From: Hydrogenophilus thermoluteolus
GTDB lineage: Bacteria; Pseudomonadota; Gammaproteobacteria; Burkholderiales; Rhodocyclaceae
DNA length: 64,000 nt
Direction of reading: 5' to 3'
NCBI RefSeq assembly: GCF_003574215.1
Contig: NZ_AP018558.1
Coordinates: 406,001 to 470,000 of the forward strand
Shown here: piece after piece, positions 9,172-20,568 of the stretch
Position numbering within the stretch: the first letter of the stretch is position 1
Layout of the letters: each line of letters begins with the position of its first letter
The notes under the pieces: model-generated
Database searches by the model: none
The model's input: the letters and a program-made list of their open reading frames with translations, nothing else
Told to the model about the DNA's origin: nothing
Translations under genes and position numbers: made by a program

Positions 9172-9876
9172 ATGGCAAAACTGAGCAAACGGATGCAAGC
9201 GTTGCGGCAAAAAGTCGACCGCAACCGCGTCTATTCCTTGGATGAGGCGCTGGCGCTCGCGAAAGAGACTGCGCAAGCCAAATTCGACGAGTCGATCGAT
9301 ATCGCCGTGAATCTTGGGGTCGATCCGCGGAAGTCGGATCAAGTCGTTCGTGGCGCAGTCGTGTTGCCGGCCGGGACTGGGAAAAAGGTCCGGGTCGCTG
9401 TCTTTGCGCAAGGGGCGAAAGCGGACGAAGCCCGTGAAGCCGGTGCCGATATCGTCGGTTTCGAAGATCTGGCCGAAACGATCAAAGCGGGGAATATCGA
9501 TTTCGACGTGCTCATCGCCACACCCGACGCGATGCGTCTCGTGGGGCAGTTGGGGCAAATCCTGGGGCCGCGTGGCCTCATGCCCAACCCCAAGGTGGGA
9601 ACGGTGACGATGGACGTCGCTACGGCGGTGAAGAACGCAAAGGCGGGGCAGGTCCAGTACCGCACCGACAAGAACGGGATCATCCACGCGTCGATCGGTC
9701 GCGCGTCGTTCCCCGTCGAAGCGTTGAAGCAGAATGCGCAGGCGCTCATCGAGGCGCTGCAACGCGCGAAGCCGCAGGCTGCGAAGGGAACCTATTTCAA
9801 AAAGATCGCGGTTTCCAGCACGATGGGGGTCGGAATCAAGGTCGATCCACAAAGTGCGCTGCCGCAGCAGGCGTAA
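9172..9876 (+). CDS. rplA: 50S ribosomal protein uL1
   Basis: L1-stalk protein of 234 residues, the same length as in E. coli. Markers are LSKRMQALRQKVDRNRVYSL, the GPRGLMPNPKVGTVT loop and a C-terminal GTYFKKIAVSSTMGVGI. In E. coli L1 also represses its own operon mRNA. I use ATG 9172, one base after rplK; an earlier GTG in frame overlaps rplK. A long structured leader for rplJ follows. Confidence 0.97.
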   Translation: MAKLSKRMQALRQKVDRNRVYSLDEALALAKETAQAKFDESIDIAVNLGVDPRKSDQVVRGAVVLPAGTGKKVRVAVFAQGAKADEAREAGADIVGFEDLAETIKAGNIDFDVLIATPDAMRLVGQLGQILGPRGLMPNPKVGTVTMDVATAVKNAKAGQVQYRTDKNGIIHASIGRASFPVEALKQNAQALIEALQRAKPQAAKGTYFKKIAVSSTMGVGIKVDPQSALPQQA

Positions 9877-10062
9877 CGAACTTTGGGCCGTCGCGCCCGT
9901 TATCGAACGGCGCGGCGGGTTATCAAAGACCGTTGGGGGGCAACCTTAAATGCGGTAAAACCGCGCCCAACGTAGATGGCGTCACCCGAAGCAGGAGCAC
10001 GCTCCTGATTGAAGGCCGCCAAAGCTGCCCTGGAAACAGGGTGTCCTAATTGGAGGTGAACC
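9877..10062 (+). promoter_or_regulatory. L10 leader RNA between rplA and rplJ
   Basis: The 186-base gap holds a run of hairpins. An outer CTTTG/CAAAG (9881-9885/9924-9928) encloses CGTCGCGCC...GGCGCGGCG around 9889-9917. CGTTGGG/CCCAACG (9931-9937/9966-9972) encloses GCGG/CCGC. CAGGAG/CTCCTG lies at 9992-9997/10002-10007 and CCCTG-GAAA-CAGGG at 10028-10041. A strong GGAGG (10052-10056) then precedes the TTG start. Position and shape match the L10(L12)4-binding autoregulatory leader known upstream of rplJ; the individual contacts are inferred. Confidence 0.75.
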
Positions 10063-10587
10063 TTGGCACTCAAGCTTGAAAGCAAGCAGGCAATCGTCGC
10101 CGAAGTCTCCGCTCAAGTGGCTGAGGCAGGGGCGATCGTTTTTGCCGAGTACCGTGGTCTCACCGTCGCGGAGATGACCGAGCTGCGCCGCAAGGCGCGC
10201 GAAGCCGGCGTCTATTTGCATGTCATCAAGAACACCTTGGTCCATCGCGCAGTCGATGGGACCCCGTTTGCGTGCATCCAGTCGCAACTCGTGGGCCCGC
10301 TGATCTTCGCGATTGCCGCCGATCCGGTGGCACCAGCCAAGGTGCTTGTCGACTTTGCAAAAAGCGCCGAAAAATTGGTCGTCAAAGGGGGGGCAATGCC
10401 CGGTTCGCTCCTTGACGTCGAAGGCGTCAAGGCGCTGGCGAGCATGCCAAACCGCGACGAACTGTTGGCCACTTTGGTGGGGACGTTGCAGGCCCCGATC
10501 GCCAAGTTCGTGCGCACCCTCAACGAGGTGCCGGGCAAATTCGTCCGCACGCTTGCTGCCGTTCGCGACGCGAAAGAGGCTGCGTAA
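10063..10587 (+). CDS. rplJ: 50S ribosomal protein uL10
   Basis: Stalk base protein of 174 residues that holds L7/L12 dimers. MALKLESKQAIVAEVSAQV, VFAEYRGLTVAEMTELRR and the C-terminal helix that binds L7/L12 (about 130-165) are present. The start is TTG 10063, supported by GGAGGTGA six bases upstream and by the family N-terminus; no ATG lies near. The rare start may help balance output under the L10-leader control just upstream. Confidence 0.95.
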   Translation: MALKLESKQAIVAEVSAQVAEAGAIVFAEYRGLTVAEMTELRRKAREAGVYLHVIKNTLVHRAVDGTPFACIQSQLVGPLIFAIAADPVAPAKVLVDFAKSAEKLVVKGGAMPGSLLDVEGVKALASMPNRDELLATLVGTLQAPIAKFVRTLNEVPGKFVRTLAAVRDAKEAA

Positions 10588-10626
10588 TTTATTTCCGTTT
10601 CACAGGCATTCATTCAGGAGTCAAAC

Positions 10627-11010
10627 ATGTCGATGACCAAAGAGCAAATTCTGGACGCAATCGCCAATATGACCGTGCTCGAGCTCTCTGAGCTCATCAA
10701 GGCGATGGAAGAGAAATTCGGGGTTTCTGCTGCGGCAGCGGTTGCAGTAGCGGCAGCTCCGGCAGCTGGCGGTGCGGCGGCACCGGCGGCGGAAGAGAAG
10801 ACCGAATTCGACGTCGTGCTGGTCGAAGCCGGTGCGAAGAAGGTCGAAGTGATCAAGGTGGTCCGTGCTGCTACGGGTCTCGGCCTCAAGGAGGCCAAGG
10901 ATCTCGTCGACGGTGCGCCCAAGACGATCAAAGAGGGCGTCTCCAAAGACGAAGCCGAGAAGCTCAAGAAAGACCTCGAAGCGGCTGGCGCGAAGGTCGA
11001 GCTCAAATAA
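10627..11010 (+). CDS. rplL: 50S ribosomal protein bL12 (L7/L12)
   Basis: A 127-residue stalk protein present in several copies per ribosome that recruits translation GTPases. The dimerisation domain (MTKEQILDAIANMTVLELSE) is followed by an Ala/Gly/Pro hinge (about 37-58) and the factor-binding C-terminal domain with KKVEVIKVVRAATGLGLKEA. ATG 10627 follows CAGGAG; a second ATG two codons on is possible. A hairpin lies in the gap before rpoB. Confidence 0.97.
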   Translation: MSMTKEQILDAIANMTVLELSELIKAMEEKFGVSAAAAVAVAAAPAAGGAAAPAAEEKTEFDVVLVEAGAKKVEVIKVVRAATGLGLKEAKDLVDGAPKTIKEGVSKDEAEKLKKDLEAAGAKVELK

Positions 11011-11092
11011 TTTCCTTGCGGAATGTGGCGGGAGGCTGGTGCTTATGGCGCCGGCCTTTCGCCATTGGTAGTAGGCAGGGGGTCAACACCCA

Positions 11093-11120
11093 AAGGCTTG
11101 CGAGAACCCACAAGCTTTTG
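11093..11120 (+). terminator. Hairpin/attenuator between rplL and rpoB
   Basis: AAGGCTTG (11093-11100), a 10-base loop and CAAGCTTTT (11111-11119) form an 8-bp stem with a short T run. In E. coli a partial terminator in the same gap lowers rpoBC relative to rplL; a similar role here is inferred. The rest of the 150-base gap shows no gene. Confidence 0.5.
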
Positions 11121-11160
11121 CGTCTTGATTCCTTTCGCGCGACATTAGCCTGGAGCACAC

Positions 11161-15300
<4,140 letters not shown>

Positions 15301-15330
15301 CCGATCGCGAATCATGCGCATGGAGTTGCT

Positions 15331-18300
15331 ATGAACAATTTACTCGCCAACCTCTTTCGGCAAAGCGTCGACAACCCCACGGAGTTCGACGCGATCACGA
15401 TCGGTCTTGCGTCGCCGGAGAAGATCCGCAGCTGGTCTTACGGCGAAGTGAAAAAACCGGAGACGATCAACTATCGGACGTTCAAACCGGAGCGCGATGG
15501 TCTTTTTTGTGCCAAGATCTTCGGCCCGGTCAAAGACTACGAGTGCCTCTGCGGCAAATACAAGCGGCTGAAATATCGGGGCGTGATCTGCGAAAAGTGC
15601 GGCGTCGAGGTGACCGTCTCCCGTGTTCGCCGCGAACGGATGGGGCACATCGAGCTCGCAGCGCCGGTATCGCACATCTGGTTCTTGAAGAGCTTGCCGA
15701 GCCGGCTTGGGCTCGTGCTCGATATGACGCTGCGCGACATCGAGCGGGTGCTCTACTACGAAGCCTACGTCGTGATCGACCCAGGGCTTACCCCGCTCCA
15801 GCGCGGGCAGATCATGTCGGAAGAGAGCTACCACCAGGCGTTCGAAGAGTACGCGGGGGACTTCCACGCGATGATGGGGGCCGAAGGGATCCGCGAACTC
15901 CTGCGCACCCTCGACCTCAAGCGCGAAATCGAAAAACTGCGGGGCGAACTCGAAACCACCGGGTCGGACGCCAAGATCAAGAAGATCAGTAAGCGCCTGA
16001 AAGTGCTCGAAGCCTTCTACCGCTCCGGAATGAAGCCGGAGTGGATGATCATGGACGTGATCCCGGTGCTGCCGCCCGATCTGCGTCCGCTCGTACCGCT
16101 CGACGGAGGGCGCTTCGCTACCTCCGACCTCAACGACCTCTACCGTCGGGTGATCAACCGCAACAACCGTTTGCGGCGGCTGCTTGAGCTCAAAGCGCCG
16201 GAAATCATCGTCCGTAACGAAAAACGGATGTTGCAAGAGGCGGTCGATTCGCTCTTTGACAACGGGCGCCGCGGCAAGGCGATGACCGGTCCCAACAAGC
16301 GGCCGCTGAAATCGCTCGCTGACATGATCAAAGGGAAAGGCGGTCGATTCCGTCAAAATCTCCTTGGAAAGCGGGTCGACTACTCGGGCCGTTCGGTGAT
16401 CGTGGTGGGGCCGCAATTGAAGCTCCATCAGTGCGGATTGCCGAAACTGATGGCGCTCGAACTCTTCAAGCCGTTCATCTACCACAAACTCGAAACGCTC
16501 GGTTACTGCACCACCATCAAGCAAGCGAAGAAGATGGTGGAAAACCAAGAGCCGGTGGTGTGGGACATCCTCGAAGAGGTGATCCACGAACATCCGGTGC
16601 TTCTCAACCGCGCACCGACGTTGCACCGCTTGGGGATCCAGGCGTTCGAACCGGTCCTGATCGAAGGCAAAGCGATTCAGCTCCACCCGCTCGTCTGTAC
16701 CGCGTTCAACGCCGACTTCGACGGTGACCAGATGGCGGTGCACGTGCCGCTTTCGCTCGAAGCGCAGGTCGAAGCGCGCACGTTGATGATGAGCTCGAAC
16801 AACATCCTCTCGCCCGCGAACGGGGACCCGATCATCGTGCCGTCGCAGGACATCGTCTTGGGGCTCTACTACGCTACTCGCGAAGCGGTCGGCGCCAAGG
16901 GCGAAGGGATGATCTTTGCCGACGTCGCCGAAGCACGGCGCGCCTGGGAGCAGGGCATTGCAAGCCTCCATGCTCGCGTCACGGTGCGCATCACCGAATA
17001 CGAATTCGACGAAAACGGTGAGCCGACCATCGCGAAGACCACACGACGGGAAACGACCGTCGGGCGGGCGATCCTCTCGGAGATCTTGCCGAAAGGCTTG
17101 CCGTTCGAACTGATCGACCGGCCGCTGAAGAAAAAAGCGATCTCGCAGCTCATCAACCAGTCCTACCGCAAGTGTGGGCTCAAAGCCACCGTGATCTTCG
17201 CCGACCAGTTGATGAACTGGGGTTACAAGCTCTCCACGCGCGGCGGACTTTCGATTGCGGTCAAAGACATGCTGATCCCACCGCAGAAAGAGGCGATCAT
17301 CGCCCAAGCGGAAGAAGAGGTCAAAGAGATCGCGCAACAGTACGCCTCCGGTCTCGTCACCGCCACCGAGCGCTACAACAAGGTGGTCGATATCTGGGGA
17401 CGGGCATCGGACCAAGTGGCGAAAGCGCTGATGGACCAATTGTCCAAAGAGCGCGTCACGCTGCCCAACGGCGAAGTGGTCGAGCAAGAGTCGTTCAACT
17501 CGATCTACATGATGGCGGACTCTGGCGCACGGGGTTCGGCGGCGCAGATCCGCCAGCTCGCCGGGATGCGGGGGTTGATGGCGAAGCCCGATGGCTCGAT
17601 CATCGAGACGCCGATTACCACCAACTTCCGCGAAGGGCTGAACGTCCTGCAGTACTTCATTTCGACCCACGGGGCGCGGAAAGGGCTTGCCGACACCGCG
17701 TTGAAGACCGCAAACTCGGGTTACCTGACCCGCCGTTTGGTTGACGTCACACAAGACCTGGTGATCACCGAAAGCGACTGCGGCACCAGTAACGGCTTCT
17801 ATATGAAAGCGCTCATCGAGGGCGGTGAGGTGATCGAAGCGCTGCGTGATCGGATCCTCGGTCGCGTGGTCGCCGAAGATGTCGTCGACCCCGATACGCG
17901 GGAAACACTCATCCCGGCGGGAACGCTGCTCGATGAACCCCTGGTCGAACTCATCGACGAGAAAGGGGTGGACGAAGTCAAGGTGCGCAGCCCCTTGACC
18001 TGTGAAACGCACTATGGCGTCTGTGCGAAGTGCTACGGTCGCGACCTGGCGCGCGGCGGCCTCGTGAACGTCGGCGAGGCGATCGGGGTGATCGCCGCGC
18101 AGTCGATCGGTGAGCCGGGGACGCAGCTCACCATGCGGACCTTCCACGTTGGGGGTGCTGCATCGCGGGCGGTCGCGCAGAGCGGGATCGAAGCGAAGGT
18201 TGGCGGTACGATCCGCTTTTCCCCCAACATGCGGTTCATCACCCGGTCGGACGGCGAGAAGATCGTCACCGCGCGGGCTGCTGAGGTCCAAGTGGTCGAC

Positions 18301-19509
18301 GAGTCGGGGCGCGAACGCGAACGGCACAAAGTTCCCTATGGTGCGATTCTGCACGTCGACGAAGGGCAGCAGGTCGCAGCGGGGGTCAAATTGGCCAGCT
18401 GGGATCCGCATACCCGTCCGATCATCAGCGAATATGGCGGTACCGTGCGCTTCGACAACGTCGTCGAGGGGGTGACCGTCGCGAAGCAGGTCGACGAAAT
18501 CACCGGGCTCTCCACGCTCGTGGTGATCGACGCGAAGCAGCGCGGCGCGTCGAAGGTGGGGCGTCCGTCGGTCCATCTGATCGGTCCAGACGGCGACTCG
18601 GTGAAGATTCCCGGGACCGAAACGCCGTTCCTCATCACCTTCCCGGTTGGCGCAATCATTACTGTGCGCGAAGGGCAAGAGGTGGCAGCAGGCGACGTCC
18701 TGGCACGGATACCGCAAGAATCGGCGAAGACCCGCGACATCACGGGGGGGCTGCCTCGGGTTGCCGAGCTCTTCGAAGCGCGCGAACCCAAAGATGCCGG
18801 GATGCTCGCAGAGGTCACCGGCACGGTTTCGTTCGGTAAAGAGACCAAAGGCAAACACCGCTTGATCCTGACCGAACCCGACGGGACGACGCACGAATTC
18901 CTGATCCCGAAAGAGAAGCACCTCTTGGTGCACGACGGGCAGGTCGTGAACCGCGGCGAACTGATCGTTGATGGGCCGGTGAACCCACACGATATCCTGC
19001 GCTTGCAGGGGATCGAAGCGCTCGCGCGCTACATCATCGACGAAGTGCAGGACGTCTATCGCCTCCAGGGGGTTCGGATCAACGACAAGCACATCGAAGT
19101 GGTCGTGCGGCAGATGCTGCGTCGCGTGGTGATTACCGACCCCGGTGACTCGCGTTTCCTTCCCGAGGAGCAGGTCGAGCGTGCCGAGGTGTTGATCGAG
19201 AATGCGCGCCTCGAGAAAGAGGGGAAAGTCCCGGCGAAATACGAGAACCTGCTGCTTGGGATCACCAAGGCGTCGCTCTCCACCGACTCCTTCATCTCCG
19301 CGGCATCGTTCCAGGAGACCACCCGGGTGCTCACCGAAGCGGCGATCATGGGCAAGCGCGACGAGTTGCGTGGCCTCAAAGAGAACGTGATCGTTGGCCG
19401 CCTCATCCCGGCGGGGACGGGGTTGGCGCATCACCGCGCGCGACGGCGCCGCAGTCGCATCGAGCAAGCGGAAGAGACTTGGAATGCAATCACCTCCGAT
19501 GCGTCGTAA
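15331..19509 (+). CDS. rpoC: RNA polymerase subunit beta'
   Basis: Catalytic clamp subunit of 1392 residues. The N-terminal zinc site CLCGKYKRLKYRGVICEKC is complete. The magnesium-binding NADFDGDQMAVHV begins at residue 460, with the three Asp at 462, 464 and 466. The trigger-loop helix GEPGTQLTMRTFHVGGAASR and the second zinc cluster (CETHYGVCAKCYGRDLARGG region) are intact. It is the last gene of the rpl-rpo operon. A hairpin and a new promoter for rpsL begin eight bases after its stop. Confidence 0.99.
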   Translation: MNNLLANLFRQSVDNPTEFDAITIGLASPEKIRSWSYGEVKKPETINYRTFKPERDGLFCAKIFGPVKDYECLCGKYKRLKYRGVICEKCGVEVTVSRVRRERMGHIELAAPVSHIWFLKSLPSRLGLVLDMTLRDIERVLYYEAYVVIDPGLTPLQRGQIMSEESYHQAFEEYAGDFHAMMGAEGIRELLRTLDLKREIEKLRGELETTGSDAKIKKISKRLKVLEAFYRSGMKPEWMIMDVIPVLPPDLRPLVPLDGGRFATSDLNDLYRRVINRNNRLRRLLELKAPEIIVRNEKRMLQEAVDSLFDNGRRGKAMTGPNKRPLKSLADMIKGKGGRFRQNLLGKRVDYSGRSVIVVGPQLKLHQCGLPKLMALELFKPFIYHKLETLGYCTTIKQAKKMVENQEPVVWDILEEVIHEHPVLLNRAPTLHRLGIQAFEPVLIEGKAIQLHPLVCTAFNADFDGDQMAVHVPLSLEAQVEARTLMMSSNNILSPANGDPIIVPSQDIVLGLYYATREAVGAKGEGMIFADVAEARRAWEQGIASLHARVTVRITEYEFDENGEPTIAKTTRRETTVGRAILSEILPKGLPFELIDRPLKKKAISQLINQSYRKCGLKATVIFADQLMNWGYKLSTRGGLSIAVKDMLIPPQKEAIIAQAEEEVKEIAQQYASGLVTATERYNKVVDIWGRASDQVAKALMDQLSKERVTLPNGEVVEQESFNSIYMMADSGARGSAAQIRQLAGMRGLMAKPDGSIIETPITTNFREGLNVLQYFISTHGARKGLADTALKTANSGYLTRRLVDVTQDLVITESDCGTSNGFYMKALIEGGEVIEALRDRILGRVVAEDVVDPDTRETLIPAGTLLDEPLVELIDEKGVDEVKVRSPLTCETHYGVCAKCYGRDLARGGLVNVGEAIGVIAAQSIGEPGTQLTMRTFHVGGAASRAVAQSGIEAKVGGTIRFSPNMRFITRSDGEKIVTARAAEVQVVDESGRERERHKVPYGAILHVDEGQQVAAGVKLASWDPHTRPIISEYGGTVRFDNVVEGVTVAKQVDEITGLSTLVVIDAKQRGASKVGRPSVHLIGPDGDSVKIPGTETPFLITFPVGAIITVREGQEVAAGDVLARIPQESAKTRDITGGLPRVAELFEAREPKDAGMLAEVTGTVSFGKETKGKHRLILTEPDGTTHEFLIPKEKHLLVHDGQVVNRGELIVDGPVNPHDILRLQGIEALARYIIDEVQDVYRLQGVRINDKHIEVVVRQMLRRVVITDPGDSRFLPEEQVERAEVLIENARLEKEGKVPAKYENLLLGITKASLSTDSFISAASFQETTRVLTEAAIMGKRDELRGLKENVIVGRLIPAGTGLAHHRARRRRSRIEQAEETWNAITSDAS

Positions 19510-19516
19510 GGGAAAC

Positions 19517-19542
19517 GTCCTGCGCTTGACGCGCAGGACTTT
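19517..19542 (+). terminator. Hairpin after rpoC
   Basis: GTCCTGCGC (19517-19525), loop TTGAC and GCGCAGGAC (19531-19539), then TTT. The stem is a perfect 9 bp but the T run is short, so termination may be partial. The loop doubles as the -35 element of the next promoter. Confidence 0.6.
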
Positions 19543-19554
19543 ACAAGGTATGAT
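19526..19554 (+). promoter_or_regulatory. Sigma-70 promoter for the str operon
   Basis: TTGACG at 19526-19531, a 17-base spacer and TATGAT at 19549-19554. The -35 lies in the loop and 3' arm of the rpoC hairpin. Transcripts starting near 19561 would lack the hairpin and lead straight to rpsL. Confidence 0.75.
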
Positions 19555-19612
19555 TGCGCGTTTTATTGTCGGGCCAATCGTAGTCTGACTCGGATCTATT
19601 GGAGAACAGAAG

Positions 19613-20008
19613 ATGCCAACCATCAACCAGTTGGTGCGTCGTCCGCGGAAAACGGCGCCCGAAAAGAGCAAAGTGCCGGCGTTGCAGGGATGTCCGCAAA
19701 AACGAGGCGTGTGTACGCGCGTCTATACCACGACGCCGAAAAAGCCGAACTCGGCCCTTCGTAAGGTCGCGAAAGTGCGTTTGACCAACGGTTACGAGGT
19801 GATTTCGTACATCGGCGGCGAAGGGCACAATCTGCAAGAACACTCGGTGGTGCTGATTCGTGGCGGCCGGGTGAAAGACCTGCCGGGTGTGCGTTACCAC
19901 ATCGTGCGCGGTTCGCTCGACTTGCAAGGGGTCAAGGACCGTAAGCAAGGGCGTTCCAAGTACGGGGCGAAGCGTCCGAAGCCGGGCGCCGCTGCGGGCA
20001 AGAAATAA
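19613..20008 (+). CDS. rpsL: 30S ribosomal protein uS12
   Basis: Decoding-centre protein, 131 residues, slightly longer than the E. coli 124 because of a basic C-terminal tail. The TTTPKKPNSALRK loop keeps Lys43, the residue changed in streptomycin-resistant mutants, and GGRVKDLPGV is intact, so the predicted phenotype is sensitive. First gene of the str operon. Confidence 0.98.
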   Translation: MPTINQLVRRPRKTAPEKSKVPALQGCPQKRGVCTRVYTTTPKKPNSALRKVAKVRLTNGYEVISYIGGEGHNLQEHSVVLIRGGRVKDLPGVRYHIVRGSLDLQGVKDRKQGRSKYGAKRPKPGAAAGKK

Positions 20009-20030
20009 CCATTTTTGAAGGGAAACGGAT

Positions 20031-20501
20031 ATGCCGCGTCGTCGCGAAGTACCCAAGCGTGAGATTTTGCCGGATCCGAAGTTCGGCAACGTCAATGTCT
20101 CGAAGTTCGTCAATGTGATCATGGTCTCCGGCAAGAAGTCGGTGGCCGAGCGTATCGTCTATGGCGCTTTCGAGATCATCGCCAGCAAGACCAACAAAGA
20201 TCCGCTCGAAGTCTTTTCGGCGGCGATCGAAAACGCCAAGCCGCTTGTCGAAGTGAAGTCGCGCCGGGTTGGCGGGGCGAACTATCAAGTTCCGGTCGAA
20301 GTGCGCCCGTCGCGCCAGCTGGCATTGTCGATGCGTTGGTTGCGGGAAGCGGCGCGCAAGCGGTCGGAAAAGACGATGGCGCAGCGTTTGGCGGCCGAAT
20401 TGATGGAAGCGGCGGAAGGGCGCGGCGGCGCGATGAAGAAGCGCGACGAAGTGCATCGTATGGCCGAGGCCAACAAGGCGTTTGCCCATTTCCGCTTCTG
20501 A
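20031..20501 (+). CDS. rpsG: 30S ribosomal protein uS7
   Basis: Primary 16S-binding protein of the head, 156 residues. Markers are MPRRREVPKREILPDPKFGN, KSVAERIVYGAFEII and RRVGGANYQVPVEV. In E. coli S7 represses the str operon through the rpsL-rpsG gap; here the gap is only 22 bases, so a similar site would have to be small. A hairpin follows in the rpsG-fusA gap. Confidence 0.98.
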   Translation: MPRRREVPKREILPDPKFGNVNVSKFVNVIMVSGKKSVAERIVYGAFEIIASKTNKDPLEVFSAAIENAKPLVEVKSRRVGGANYQVPVEVRPSRQLALSMRWLREAARKRSEKTMAQRLAAELMEAAEGRGGAMKKRDEVHRMAEANKAFAHFRF

Positions 20502-20519
20502 TTGTCGATAAGATTACGT

Positions 20520-20539
20520 AAGCCCTCGGGTGAGGGCTT
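20520..20539 (+). terminator. Hairpin between rpsG and fusA
   Basis: AAGCCCTC (20520-20527), loop GGGT and GAGGGCTT (20532-20539), followed by GAGTTGTTGTT. An 8-bp stem with only a loose T-rich tail: an attenuator or mRNA stabiliser is more likely than a full terminator. Confidence 0.45.
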
Positions 20540-20568
20540 GAGTTGTTGTTCGTTCAAAGGATAGAACC

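Noticed and set aside
15340..19671. A 1443-codon open frame on the minus strand opposite rpoC, and similar long antisense frames opposite rpoB, fusA, tuf and the rplB-rpsC region
   Set aside because: They mirror highly expressed genes whose codon choice avoids TTA, CTA and TCA, so the antisense frame lacks stops. The translations are His/Arg/Asp-rich with no recognisable domains, and no ribosome sites or promoters were seen.
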